A stretch of 64,000 nucleotides of DNA, taken from positions 15 to 64,014 of the forward strand of contig NZ_NIJF01000096.1 in NCBI RefSeq assembly GCF_003316765.1, given 5' to 3'. The notes under the pieces were generated by a model. It was not told the origin of the DNA, did not search any database, and saw only the letters and a list, made by a program, of their open reading frames with translations. This stretch comes from Bacillus sp. P14.5 (GTDB lineage: Bacteria > Bacillota > Bacilli > Bacillales > Bacillaceae_B). A program made the translations under genes and the position numbers. Below are positions 27,391-36,665 of the stretch, in pieces. Positions within the stretch are counted from its first letter, which is position 1. Each line of letters starts with the position of its first letter.

Positions 27391-28175
27391 TTATTCGTCG
27401 TCTTCCTCTTCCAAATCACCGTAGGAGCTGAAAGGATTCACCTTATTTGCTGGAGGCGGGGATTTCAGTCCAGGCATCTCTTCTATCAGTTGAATCATGT
27501 CAGGCAGATAGAAAGCGGCGACCACCAGCTTGTAGCTGACTTTATCATAACTGTCACCCTCAGCCGTTGATTCTTCCGGCCCCTCAAAGGCAACCTGTTC
27601 AATTTCTGTTATTCTATCAAGCTCTTCAAGAACTTCCAGGAATCTTTCCATTTCGAAATAGCTTGGAGATTCTACTGAAAGGGTGGCGCTGATTTTCTTC
27701 AGCCCCTGTGGCAGCAGTTCCTGCGGCTGTGCTTCTGAATCAACTTCTGTCTGTGCTTCTTCACCGGTACTTTCATCACCCTGTGCAGAAGAAATATTCT
27801 CTATGTCCTCTTCAGCGCTTTGCGAAGTCAGAGGCAGGGTCACATCGCCCTCGGCAAACTGAATGCTTGATACGAAACTGGTGGATATCGTCTCCGCCTT
27901 TTCCAGATCAAGCAGGAGCTTTTCTGTCATAGGTTTAACAGGAACCTTCTTCTGAAGAGAGATTGAACTCTGAAAGGTTTCCTGCTCGATATTGGTTGTC
28001 TTTTCTTCTAGCAGGGAAATCAGTTTCTCTTCTGTTTCCAGTTCCTGCTCTCGCAGGGCAATTTCCTTCTGGACCGGATTGTACAGCAGGAAATAGACTC
28101 CTGTTAAGATCAAAATTCCAAGAAGTAAAGAACCGGCGATAAGGAGCCACTCTCTTTTTTAAATTGGAGGTTCAT
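27391..28175 (-). CDS. pilO: PilO-like pilus assembly protein, frameshifted at the N-terminus
   Basis: ATG at 28175 overlaps the PilN stop (TAATG). The first codons (MNLQFKK) run into a shifted frame; adding one A to the A6 run at 28155-28160 gives MNLQFKKREWLLIAGSLLLG and then ILILTGVYFLLYNPVQKEIAL, the expected short cytoplasmic tail plus one membrane helix. The remainder has a coiled coil (EIALREQELETEEKLISLLEEK) and a ferredoxin-like periphery (YFEMERFLEVLEELDRIT), about 261 residues in total. Works with PilM and PilN as inner-membrane alignment complex. The order PilM-PilN-PilO supports the name despite low sequence conservation. Confidence 0.8.
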
Positions 28176-28792
28176 TATTCATCCCCTCCTTCATTCTCAG
28201 CCTGAAGCTCATTTTTTATGGCCGCCTGGTTCAGTGAGATTTCATACTGACCCAAGTATCTTGGCATGATTTTATCTTCAGACAGGACGATGGTATCCTC
28301 TGCTGTTTCGCCCTGTGACGTTTCGACAGATGTCAGCTTTGCTTCCCCTATCCACTTGGAACCTTTCAGGTCATTGAGGAAGTAGGCAGCCTGTCTGCTC
28401 GTGTCGAACTGGACATTGAGGTTGATCATGCCTTCTTCCGTGTAATTGAACGACTTGAAGAAGCCTCTCTCAGGAAGCAGGGCCGTGAGATGCTCAAGAA
28501 CCGGCACCGTATCAATCGGATACTGTTCAGCCCACTTGACAGCGGTTTGAAGCTCTTGCAGGCCGTCGGATGATTGAATGCTGTTCATCGCAGTTTCCTG
28601 CTGAAGGCGGAATTCTTTCTTCATCTCAAGATCTTTAGTCAAATTCTCTAATTTTTGCTGAGTCAGATTCGTATTAATCAGCAGGAATGCCGTCCCGATA
28701 ATCGTCAATACAATAGATGCAATCGCAATATAGACCGGCAGCCTGCGTTTTCGTTCTTTCTGTGGAAGTAAATTGATATCAATCAGCATCAC
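28175..28792 (-). CDS. pilN: PilN-like pilus assembly protein
   Basis: 205 residues. Starts MMLIDINLLPQKERKRR, the conserved PilN INLLP motif that docks into the groove of PilM, followed by one membrane helix (YIAIASIVLTIIGTAFLLI), a coiled coil and an extracytoplasmic domain (VPVLEHLTALLPERGFFKSFNY). The start overlaps pilM by four bases. Confidence 0.9.
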   Translation of the reverse strand: MMLIDINLLPQKERKRRLPVYIAIASIVLTIIGTAFLLINTNLTQQKLENLTKDLEMKKEFRLQQETAMNSIQSSDGLQELQTAVKWAEQYPIDTVPVLEHLTALLPERGFFKSFNYTEEGMINLNVQFDTSRQAAYFLNDLKGSKWIGEAKLTSVETSQGETAEDTIVLSEDKIMPRYLGQYEISLNQAAIKNELQAENEGGDE

Positions 28793-29751
28793 AGCACCTC
28801 TTTCAGCGCGAGACCGACAGCCAGGTCATAGTATGCCGGCACTGACTGCCCTTTAGAGTCAAGCATGGAATCCTGTGGTGCTTTATGTACAGATGCGCTC
28901 AGTCTTTCCGTTAAGGTTGTGTAGATTTCGTTTAGATAGGGATGGTCTCCAGTCAAAATGACATTGTTCACATTGACCTCTCCCTTATTCAGAGAGTATT
29001 TATAAAAACTGAACACTTTCTCGATCTCTTTGAACGTATCTTCCAAGTAAAATATTCCTCCGCGATGTGGATCAGGGGATGTTTCTGGAAGCTCTACATC
29101 TCCCTGGAAGGAAATCGGCCTGAGAAAGATCGGCTGGTTTTTATGAAAAATGGAAATGGTCAAAAGTTTTTCATCAAACTGAAGAATCATTTCGTGATCG
29201 GAACTTCTCACCATATCATTGTGATAAAAGAATCTGTAGAGAGCTAACGGAGAAATATCGGCGACCACCGGCTTCAACTTCACTTCATCAAGGATATCTC
29301 TATAGGTATGAATGACTTCTTCAGGCGAAGCCACCAGCAGTATCTCCTGTTTATCGTCTTTCTCCCCAAGCTTCACGACATCAAATAGAGGATCTTCAAA
29401 AGGAAGATGAATGCTTGTGCCGATTTCCATGAACAGATAGCCTTTCAATTCATCCTCAGCGATATCCCCTGGAACGAGCACTCTTTTGACGATGATAGAT
29501 GTGCTGGGAACAATGAAGCGGACCTGCCGCTTCTTGATTCCCCAGTCATAAATACACTCCTCCAGAATCATGGCAAGGGTGTCATATTCAATGATCTTTC
29601 CATCTGTAATGACGCCTTGAGGAAGAAGCTTCTCTCCATAATTCTGCACAATCAGCGGAGATCCCATCTTCAAGTCTGCGTAGCGGATTGCTGTATCAGT
29701 GATGACAAGATTCGCTATTCTATTGTTATTACCAAACAATCCAAAGTTCAT
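28789..29751 (-). CDS. pilM: PilM-like actin-fold pilus assembly ATPase
   Basis: 320 residues, cytoplasmic. Actin-like fold with an N-terminal strand (ANLVITDTAIRYADLK), a central VRFIVPSTSIIVKRVLVPG segment and a nucleotide-site-like VILTGDHPYLNEIYTTL near the C-terminus. Binds the PilN INLLP peptide. First of the pilM-pilN-pilO-pilin set; ATG behind AAAGGGG. A repeat lies between it and comC. Confidence 0.87.
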   Translation of the reverse strand: MNFGLFGNNNRIANLVITDTAIRYADLKMGSPLIVQNYGEKLLPQGVITDGKIIEYDTLAMILEECIYDWGIKKRQVRFIVPSTSIIVKRVLVPGDIAEDELKGYLFMEIGTSIHLPFEDPLFDVVKLGEKDDKQEILLVASPEEVIHTYRDILDEVKLKPVVADISPLALYRFFYHNDMVRSSDHEMILQFDEKLLTISIFHKNQPIFLRPISFQGDVELPETSPDPHRGGIFYLEDTFKEIEKVFSFYKYSLNKGEVNVNNVILTGDHPYLNEIYTTLTERLSASVHKAPQDSMLDSKGQSVPAYYDLAVGLALKEVL

Positions 29752-29769
29752 TGAATATAACCCCTTTAC

Positions 29770-29905
29770 CTAACGCTCTTTTCGTAAACTTTTCTGCTAT
29801 TTAATATAAATTTCGAAAAACACGAACCTGTTCGGAGAGAAAACCCAGTATCCAGGGGAAAAATCCGGTGCTTGGGATTTTTCCGAAAGCCACAATTTAT
29901 CGAAA
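29770..29905 (-). repeat. Interspersed ~185-bp repeat, copy B (inverted, lacks the middle block)
   Basis: Reverse complement begins ATAAATTGTGGCTTTCGG, holds GGAAAAATCC ... GGATTTTTCC and GGATACT, then jumps to AGCAGAAAAGTTTACG and AAAAGAGC. Compared with copy A about 50 bases (the TTCTTGCTTACCAG block) are missing. It sits in the pilM-comC gap. Confidence 0.82.
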
Positions 29906-29915
29906 ACAGCTCTAT

Positions 29916-30668
29916 CTAAAAACCCATTAAGAGTGATAAATACCAGTCTATAATACTGTCATAATAAAAATACGATATTAAAGCACCTGCTGCTATGAAA
30001 GGCCCGAACGGAATTGGTTTTTTTCTTTCGAAGAAGCCTGCGGCCAGCCCGATTATTCCAATCACCGCCCCAAGAAGAGTTGCGAGGAAAAACGCCAGCA
30101 GAACCGGTCCTGCCCCCATAACAAAGCCAATGAGCGCGTACAATTTAATATCGCCGCCGCCCATTCCGCCTTTACTGATGACAGCGATCAGCAGAAGCAG
30201 GCTGAATCCGATGGCGCTTCCAGCCAAAGAATTCCACCACGGGTCCAACGGGATAAATATCCGTTCTAACAAAAAAAGCCCCGAGAAAAATAACAGAACT
30301 TTATCCGGGATGATCATGTATTTTATATCAGAAACAAAGATGATGACAAAAAGCGAAACAAGTGTGAGAGCAACAAGAAGTTCCGGCTCCCATCCGATGA
30401 TAGAATACGAGATTAGAAATAGTATGGCGGTTGAGGCTTCCACTAAAGGATAAAGAGGAGAAATGCGCTCCCTGCAGCGGGAACACTTTCCTCCTTGAAT
30501 GATGTACGACAGCACCGGAATCAATTCCAGCGCTGTCAGGGTATGACCGCATGCCGGACAAGAGGAACGCGGCTTGACGATCGATTGGTTAAGCGGCACC
30601 CTGAGACCTACTACGTTGTAGAAGGAGCCTAGTAGGAGGCCGTAGATAACCAAGAGCAATATTATCAT
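29916..30668 (-). CDS. comC: Prepilin peptidase ComC/PilD
   Basis: 250 residues, polytopic A24 aspartic protease. N-terminal zinc-type Cys pairs CPAC and CSRC, then seven or so hydrophobic segments with the catalytic aspartates in FVSDIKYMIIPD and GGMGGGDIKLYALIG. It cleaves class III leaders after Gly and N-methylates the new N-terminus. In B. subtilis ComC (248 residues) lies between spoIIB and folC and serves the competence pseudopilus; here it is embedded in a type IV pilus operon and probably serves both systems. Confidence 0.95.
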   Translation of the reverse strand: MIILLLVIYGLLLGSFYNVVGLRVPLNQSIVKPRSSCPACGHTLTALELIPVLSYIIQGGKCSRCRERISPLYPLVEASTAILFLISYSIIGWEPELLVALTLVSLFVIIFVSDIKYMIIPDKVLLFFSGLFLLERIFIPLDPWWNSLAGSAIGFSLLLLIAVISKGGMGGGDIKLYALIGFVMGAGPVLLAFFLATLLGAVIGIIGLAAGFFERKKPIPFGPFIAAGALISYFYYDSIIDWYLSLLMGF

Positions 30669-30669
30669 T

Positions 30670-31161
30670 TTAATTTTCGTCTACAGAATCTCTTGATAAT
30701 GCATTCTCAGCAACATTAGTGATATTCCGATCTGCTCCAATTAAGGTTACAGAGTAAGTGAATTTACTAGAATCATTAGTAATCGTAACAAATGAGCTAT
30801 CCGTAGGTTCATCCGAAAAAGTGGCTTGATCTACTGCTCCTCTTTCATATGTAGTCTCATCACCGTCAGGATCTTCTACTGTTTCAATATATCCTTCTCC
30901 TTCTAAGTAACCTAAGCTTATATAAGTCGATTCTCCATCAGCCGGATGAATATTATCATTAGAAGTAACCGCAATCTTAGCAGAGTTAATCATTTGAGTA
31001 GCATTCGCAACATGAGCATCCTTCCTAGAGTTATCAATCAATCCACCAATACTAGGGATGGCAATAGCAGCAATAATTCCAAGGATGACAACGACAGCAA
31101 GCAATTCGATAAGGGTTAACCCTCTTTGGTCTTTCAGTTTTTGACCGATTTTCTTAAACAT
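30670..31161 (-). CDS. pilA: Major type IV pilin PilA (prepilin)
   Basis: 163 residues. Leader MFKKIGQKLKDQRG, mature N-terminus LTLIELLAVVVILGIIAAIA with Glu5, then IPSIGGLIDNSRKDAHVANA typical of pilin alpha-1 and an acidic C-terminal globular region. No cysteine in the mature protein. AGGAGGT lies just upstream of the ATG. It directly precedes comC and has its own promoter-like sequence, consistent with high expression as main subunit; the role is inferred. Confidence 0.9.
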   Translation of the reverse strand: MFKKIGQKLKDQRGLTLIELLAVVVILGIIAAIAIPSIGGLIDNSRKDAHVANATQMINSAKIAVTSNDNIHPADGESTYISLGYLEGEGYIETVEDPDGDETTYERGAVDQATFSDEPTDSSFVTITNDSSKFTYSVTLIGADRNITNVAENALSRDSVDEN

Positions 31162-31214
31162 TCTCCGTACCTCCTATGGTTCTTTTAGATTAGGTAAATA
31201 GTATTTCTGTTTTA

Positions 31215-31236
31215 ATTATACATGACAATTTTGTCA
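31215..31236 (-). promoter_or_regulatory. pilA promoter -10 with overlapping dyad operator
   Basis: Minus strand TGACAA-AA-TTGTCA (31223-31236), immediately followed by TATAAT (31215-31220). The dyad occupies the spacer of the promoter, a typical repressor site. No good -35 is seen (TTTAAA at 17 bases), suggesting an activator or a weak promoter. About 55 bases upstream of the pilA start. Confidence 0.5.
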
Positions 31237-31274
31237 TTTAAAGTAGCAAATTGTAAAATTTTTAAAGAAATTGT

Positions 31275-32486
31275 TTAATAGCCTTGTACGTTGTTGAAGA
31301 TCTCGAACATTGGCACCATGATCGATGTGACGATGGTCCCGACCAATGCGGCGAGGAAGACGATCATCAGCGGTTCGATCAGGGATTTCAAGCGGTCTGT
31401 GCTGTTTTCGACTTCTTTTTCATAGAAGTCCGCTACTTTTCCCAGCATGGAATCCAGTGAACCGGTTGTTTCCCCGATGGCGATCATCTGGGTGACGAGC
31501 GGCGGAAACGCCCAGTGCTTTTTCATCGGCTCTGTCAGAGATGTCCCTTTTTCAAGAGAATCCCTGGATTGACGGAGTACTCTGGCGACCACTTCATTCT
31601 CGACGACCTTCTCGACGATTGCCAGAGCCTGCAGGATCGGGACCGAGCTGGAAAACAAGGAACTTAATGTTCTTGTCATTCTGGCCAGTGCCGCTTTTTG
31701 AATCATGCTGCCGAAGATCGGCATGCGCAGCATCGCGTAGTCAAAATAATATTTCGTTTTGCTATTTCTCTTGATTACCATGATGCCGGCCGCAAATGCC
31801 GCCATGGCTGCCGTTACCAAATACCAATACTTCTGCATGAATTCACTCGAGCCCAATACGAATTGCGTGATGGCAGGAAGCTCGCCTCCAAAATCCGAAA
31901 GCATGGTGACAAACGTCGGTACCACGGCCACCAGCAGGAAGATGACGACCGCTATCGCGATCACTCCTACTACCGCCGGATAAGCAAGGGCGGAAACGAT
32001 CTTCTGTCTTGTCATATGCTGCTTTTCATAATGTGTGGCAAGGCTTTCCAGGGTTTCGTCCAGGCTTCCAGATGCTTCCCCTGCCCTGATCATGTTGATC
32101 AGCATTGATTCGAAAATCCTTCTGTGTTTGGCAAGTGCATCCGAAAGCGGATTTCCGTCTTTCAGCTCTGACTGCACTTCAACCAGCGCTTTGCCTAAAG
32201 GTTTGCTTTCTGTCTGCGAGGAAAGGATGTCCGTGGCGTCCACAACGGTTACCCCTGCCTGCAGGAGGGTCGCAAACTGTCTTAGAAAAATGACCATGTG
32301 CTGCAGCTTGACCGGATTTCCAATTGCTATATCCTTGGTCAGCAGAGTTTCCGGGACTTCATTCATCTCGATGACCCGGATGCCTTGGTTCTTCAGTTTG
32401 AGCATCGCTTCCCTTGTCGATCCTGCCGTTAATATCCCTGACTTTTTGCCTGTCCGTCCTCGTCCTGTATATTTAAAGCGCGCCAT
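31275..32486 (-). CDS. pilC: PilC, type IV pilus inner-membrane platform protein
   Basis: 403 residues. N-terminal MARFKYTGRGRTGKKSG, two T2SF/GspF repeats (FLRQFATLLQAGVTVVDATDIL ... and RTLSSLFSSSVPILQALAIVEKVV ...), three to four membrane helices (VVGVIAIAVVIFLLVAVVPTFV, YWYLVTAAMAAFAAGIMV, LIEPLMIVFLAALVGTIVTSIM). Adjoins the pilT stop without gap. Transfers ATPase motion to the growing pilus. Confidence 0.95.
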   Translation of the reverse strand: MARFKYTGRGRTGKKSGILTAGSTREAMLKLKNQGIRVIEMNEVPETLLTKDIAIGNPVKLQHMVIFLRQFATLLQAGVTVVDATDILSSQTESKPLGKALVEVQSELKDGNPLSDALAKHRRIFESMLINMIRAGEASGSLDETLESLATHYEKQHMTRQKIVSALAYPAVVGVIAIAVVIFLLVAVVPTFVTMLSDFGGELPAITQFVLGSSEFMQKYWYLVTAAMAAFAAGIMVIKRNSKTKYYFDYAMLRMPIFGSMIQKAALARMTRTLSSLFSSSVPILQALAIVEKVVENEVVARVLRQSRDSLEKGTSLTEPMKKHWAFPPLVTQMIAIGETTGSLDSMLGKVADFYEKEVENSTDRLKSLIEPLMIVFLAALVGTIVTSIMVPMFEIFNNVQGY

Positions 32487-33530
32487 CTAGGTCGTCTGCT
32501 CCATTTCAATATAAGGAAAGGCCGATTCCCGGGAGATGATACCGGATTCATACAGATTTCTGATGCTGGACGACATGAGATGCATCCCCAATCCTTTTGA
32601 AGTTTGCAGGATATTATCGATTTGGTGGACCTTTTCGGAACGAATCAGGTTGGCGATCGCCGGATTATTGACGAGCAGCTCCGTTGCGGCCCGCCTTCCT
32701 TTTTTATCAACCGTCGGGAACAGCCTCTGGGACAGAATCGCCACTAGGACCGAGGCGAGCTGGATCCTTACCTGTGCCTGCTGCTCAGGAGGAAATACAT
32801 CCACAATCCGCTCGATTGTAGCTGCCGAACTGGACGTATGTAAGGTAGCAAATACAAGATGTCCTGTTTCAGCAGCCGTTATTGCCGTATGAATCGTTTC
32901 AAGATCCCGCATCTCCCCGACAAGTATGATGTCCGGATCCTGGCGGAGCGCACTGCGAAGCCCTCTTGAGAAGTTCTTCGTATCAAAGCCGACTTCACGC
33001 TGATCGATGATGGAACTGCCATGCTTGTGAAGATACTCAATGGGATCCTCCAGGGTGATGACATGCTTGCGCATGGTCCGGTTCACATGGTCGATCATCG
33101 AAGCCAGCGTAGTGGATTTCCCGCTTCCCGTCGGACCTGTGACAAGGACAAGGCCCTGAGGTTTTTCAGTAATCTTTTTCAGCACCGGCGGAAGCGACAA
33201 GTCATCAATGCTTGGGATGCTTGTCGGCACAATCCTGATGGCAAGCGAAATGCACGAGCGCTGCTGATAGACGTTGATCCGGAAACGAGATATTCCCGGA
33301 ATGCCATAGGAGAAATCAAGCTCGCCTTGATCCAGGAACATCTTCCAGAGATCTTCGGGAACGATCGACTTCGCCATGCCCTCTGTGTCAGCAGGCTTCA
33401 GGATGTCTTTGCCATACCTCTTCAAATCCCCATGAAGGCGGAACACAGGTGGCGCGCCAACGGTCAAGTGTATATCGGATGCCTTCAGCTCGTATGCTGA
33501 CCGCAATAAATAGTCGATTTTCTCTTTCAT
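32487..33530 (-). CDS. pilT: PilT, pilus retraction ATPase
   Basis: 347 residues. N-terminal PAS-like part (LRSAYELKASDIHLTVGAPP), Walker A GPTGSGKSTTLASM, Asp box ITLEDPIEY, Walker B ILVGEMRDLETI, His box TGHLVFATLHT, and a C-terminal MEQTT end. ATG at 33530 follows AGGTGA; an in-frame GTG three codons earlier is part of that site. A dedicated PilT means the pili can retract and may support twitching or DNA uptake, unlike the B. subtilis Com pseudopilus, which has no PilT. Confidence 0.95.
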   Translation of the reverse strand: MKEKIDYLLRSAYELKASDIHLTVGAPPVFRLHGDLKRYGKDILKPADTEGMAKSIVPEDLWKMFLDQGELDFSYGIPGISRFRINVYQQRSCISLAIRIVPTSIPSIDDLSLPPVLKKITEKPQGLVLVTGPTGSGKSTTLASMIDHVNRTMRKHVITLEDPIEYLHKHGSSIIDQREVGFDTKNFSRGLRSALRQDPDIILVGEMRDLETIHTAITAAETGHLVFATLHTSSSAATIERIVDVFPPEQQAQVRIQLASVLVAILSQRLFPTVDKKGRRAATELLVNNPAIANLIRSEKVHQIDNILQTSKGLGMHLMSSSIRNLYESGIISRESAFPYIEMEQTT

Positions 33531-33539
33531 TTCTATCAC

Positions 33540-35201
33540 CTATTCTGAAATGGCTACCCGAAGGATTTCTTCGGTCGTCGTCAAGCCTTGTTTTACTTTC
33601 AATAATCCATCGTCGACGAGTAAGATGGTCTTGTTTTTCACCGCATGTTCACGAAGCTTGGAAAACGATTCGCCATTTAATATGACTTTTCTCATGTCCT
33701 CATTCATGACAAGGACTTCGTGGATCGCGAGGCGTCCCTTATAGCCTGTCATGTTGCAGGAAGAACAGCCTTCTCCCCGCATGATTTTATCGATTTTCAT
33801 GCCTCTTTTGGCAAAGATTTCGACCTCGCGCTTACTCGGTTCATGCTCACGGCCGCAGTCACGGCACACTTTCCTGACAAGACGCTGGGCAACAATGCCG
33901 CTCAATGAAGAAGCGACAAGGAACGGCTCCACTCCCATATCCAGAAGTCTCGTGACGGTTCCTAGAGAATCGTTGGTGTGGATAGTACTAAGAACAAGAT
34001 GTCCTGTTAAAGAAGCCCTGATGGAGACTTCCACTGTTTCCTTGTCACGTATCTCCCCGACCATGATGATGTTCGGATCCTGACGCAGAATGGCTCTCAA
34101 GCCCTTGGCAAATGTGAGGCCGACGTTGGGGTTAACCCCAATCTGGTTGATGCCTTCAAGCTGGTACTCGACAGGATCTTCAACTGTGATGATGTTGACT
34201 TCTTCACTATTCAAATGGTTTAACGCTGCATAGAGTGTAGAGGACTTACCCGACCCCGTCGGACCTGTAATGAGGACGATCCCTGTCGGCTGCTTGATCA
34301 TATCCATGAACCGCTTGAAATTCAGTTTATTGAACCCCAGCTGCTTGATATCATTCAATGCAGAGCTGAGATCGAGTATCCGCATGACGACCTTTTCACC
34401 GAATACGGTCGGCAGTGTGGAGACACGGAGATCGACCGGCCTGTAATCCACATTGGTTTTGATCCTTCCGTCCTGCGGCACCCTGAACTCTGTGATATCG
34501 AGATTGGCCATGATCTTGATCCTTGCTATCAGCATGCTCTGCATATGCTTCGGCAGGTTTCTTTCCGTTCTCAAGACACCATCAATCCGGTAGCGGATCG
34601 ATACCTTCGTCTCCTGGGGATCGATGTGGATATCACTGGCCTTTTGCGTGACCGCATTTGAAAGGATCTGGTTGACAAGCTTAACGATCGGCGAATCCTG
34701 ATCGACAATCGTCTGTTCTTCTATATTGTTCTTTTCAGGCTTTTCATTGACAAGCTCTTCAAAGCCTTCTTCCGTATCATAGTACTTGGTGACCGCCCTT
34801 AGGATATCATCCTTTGTCGCAATCGCTGTTTCGATTTGAAAACCCGTCGACAGCCTCAGGTCTTCTATCGCATAGAAGTCCATTGGGTCTGACATGGCGA
34901 CATAAAGCTTCTCACCTTCTTTTTTCAAAGGAATCATAAGGTTCCTTTTTGCCTCTTCCTTTGGAATCAGGTGAAAGAGATTTGTATCAAAAGGATAACG
35001 ATATAAGCTGACATGCGGGATGCCCAGCTGGAACTCGAGGACCTCGATCAGCTGCTGTTCGGTGATATATCCTTTTTGCAACAGGGCATCCCCAAGCTTT
35101 TGCCCTTGTTCTTTTTCCTGCAGCGCCATATTAAGTTTTTCTTCTGAAATCAGGCCCGCTTCCACTAAAAGATCGCCGAGCCTCTTCCTGGTCTGTACCA
35201 T
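33540..35201 (-). CDS. pilB: PilB, pilus extension ATPase
   Basis: 553 residues. N-terminal MshEN/T2SSE-N domains (RLGDLLVEAGLISEEKLNMAL, GDALLQKGYITEQQLIEVL), which in many homologues bind c-di-GMP, then Walker A GPTGSGKSSTLYAAL, ITVEDPVEYQLEG, Walker B GEIRDKETVEVSI and the zinc tetracysteine CRDCGREHEP ... CSSCNMTGYKGR. A c-di-GMP link is only inference but fits the GGDEF gene 11 kb away. Confidence 0.95.
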   Translation of the reverse strand: MVQTRKRLGDLLVEAGLISEEKLNMALQEKEQGQKLGDALLQKGYITEQQLIEVLEFQLGIPHVSLYRYPFDTNLFHLIPKEEAKRNLMIPLKKEGEKLYVAMSDPMDFYAIEDLRLSTGFQIETAIATKDDILRAVTKYYDTEEGFEELVNEKPEKNNIEEQTIVDQDSPIVKLVNQILSNAVTQKASDIHIDPQETKVSIRYRIDGVLRTERNLPKHMQSMLIARIKIMANLDITEFRVPQDGRIKTNVDYRPVDLRVSTLPTVFGEKVVMRILDLSSALNDIKQLGFNKLNFKRFMDMIKQPTGIVLITGPTGSGKSSTLYAALNHLNSEEVNIITVEDPVEYQLEGINQIGVNPNVGLTFAKGLRAILRQDPNIIMVGEIRDKETVEVSIRASLTGHLVLSTIHTNDSLGTVTRLLDMGVEPFLVASSLSGIVAQRLVRKVCRDCGREHEPSKREVEIFAKRGMKIDKIMRGEGCSSCNMTGYKGRLAIHEVLVMNEDMRKVILNGESFSKLREHAVKNKTILLVDDGLLKVKQGLTTTEEILRVAISE

Positions 35202-35217
35202 CCAATCACCAGCTTAT

Positions 35218-36642
35218 CTAAATTTCTAGTTCATTTTTTTTATCTTCGTCAGCTGCGGCATCTTTTACATTGGATGCCGCAGCTTTGCCGGTATCTGAAT
35301 TTGAGCCGTTGTTGTCTTCTACATCCGTGGACGAGCCGCTTTCATTGTCATTTTCAGATGAGTTGTTCTCTTCATCTGAATCATCACTGTTTCCGGAATT
35401 CGGCGGAGGTCCGCTGGTTCCGGTTGAATCGGAGTCTTCATCACTGTCAGTCAAAGGATTTTCGACAATATCTTTTTCGTCAACATCTTCCGGAGCTTCT
35501 TCCAAGCTATGAATCTCAATTCTATGGACAGGCGGATAAAAATCCTCGGCCATCAGCTTTTCTTCTATTATGTCACCAGTATCACCGATGCTCTGGCGGA
35601 ACACTTTGATCAAGATGCCCTTCCTTCCTTCTTCAGGCACCTGAACAACATTCTTCTCGAGAAAAGGATTGTACTGGACGATTTTCTTTTGAGGAAATTC
35701 TTCTTTGTCCTTCAGCGTTACTTTATAATCTGTCGCCAATGGAAAACCGATCAGCTTGGCGTACAGCTGATTGTCGAGAAGCTCCAGTACAATGAGGTAA
35801 TCATTATTGTTCGGATTGGCAAAAACAAAATCCTGGTTGCTTGCCCCATCCACTTTGGCCTCATAGCCAAGCTCTATTTCAGCAGGCAGTTCCGGACTGG
35901 TGTTTCGCTCTATGATAGAAAAATTGGACTGCAGGACCAGCTTGTACAGAAGGGAAGTGATAACACTGAGTTCTTCTCCCTTTTCATTGCTGGTAAAACC
36001 GCTATCTTCCATATGGCGGAGGAACGAGAATTCAGTTCCCTGCTTCACAGTGATTTGCGGAAAGGCTTCTACGAATCTCTTAATCTCTGGTGTAACTGTG
36101 ATTTTTTCAGAAAGCGCCTCGGCAGTAACTTCCTCCACACTTCCTTTTTCAAAATAATCACTGAGCGAGATGACAGAGCTGCTTGGCAGCATGGACGCCT
36201 GGCTGATTAAGTCCTGTTCCAATGACGCCGTATCCATTTCTTCTGCAGACATTTCCGGATAGACTGATTTCAATTGGTCCATAAGGGTTTCCATGTCTAC
36301 AGTGACAGCCAGAGGAGTGGTTCCTCCCCCGCTGGCATTCTGCACGCTTTGATTGATATCAACAGAAAAGAGAGAAAGATCAATGTCCGTTTCCTGTCCT
36401 GAAAGTTCTGCCGTCATCATGGCTGTCGCTTTCCATTCGGCTATCGCTTGGGCAAGGGCATTCTTTGCCTCCTGCTCGGACTGACCTCCCACATTGATGG
36501 AAGCCACCATTGTGGACGGTTTGATCACATCGGCCTCAGTGAATTTATTCAATGCAAAAGAGCCTGCATGGGAAAAACCGAAAATAAAAACGGTGGCAGA
36601 GAGCAGTGGTATAAATACTTTCTTAACTGGTCTGTTCTCCAT
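35218..36642 (-). CDS. VanW/G5-like secreted or membrane-anchored protein of the pilus operon
   Basis: 474 residues. N-terminal membrane/signal segment (KVFIPLLSATVFIFGFSHAGSFAL), a domain with VanW features (ITSLLYKLVLQSNFSIIERN, LGYEAKVDGASNQDFVFANP, where the usual VanW GGGxCQVSTTLY core is altered), a G5-like beta region (NPFLEKNVVQVPEEGRKGIL) and an acidic Ser/Asp-rich tail (DSDEDSDSTGTSGPPPNSGNS). It lies 16 bases upstream of pilB in the operon. VanW proteins are poorly understood; a wall-facing role helping the pilus cross peptidoglycan is speculation. Confidence 0.65.
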   Translation of the reverse strand: MENRPVKKVFIPLLSATVFIFGFSHAGSFALNKFTEADVIKPSTMVASINVGGQSEQEAKNALAQAIAEWKATAMMTAELSGQETDIDLSLFSVDINQSVQNASGGGTTPLAVTVDMETLMDQLKSVYPEMSAEEMDTASLEQDLISQASMLPSSSVISLSDYFEKGSVEEVTAEALSEKITVTPEIKRFVEAFPQITVKQGTEFSFLRHMEDSGFTSNEKGEELSVITSLLYKLVLQSNFSIIERNTSPELPAEIELGYEAKVDGASNQDFVFANPNNNDYLIVLELLDNQLYAKLIGFPLATDYKVTLKDKEEFPQKKIVQYNPFLEKNVVQVPEEGRKGILIKVFRQSIGDTGDIIEEKLMAEDFYPPVHRIEIHSLEEAPEDVDEKDIVENPLTDSDEDSDSTGTSGPPPNSGNSDDSDEENNSSENDNESGSSTDVEDNNGSNSDTGKAAASNVKDAAADEDKKNELEI

Positions 36643-36665
36643 GTCAATCTCGCGCTCCCTTCACA

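Noticed and set aside
35270-36210. Plus-strand frames opposite the VanW-like gene
   Set aside because: Mirror of acidic, Ser-rich coding sequence; the minus-strand protein has a signal peptide, domains and operon context.
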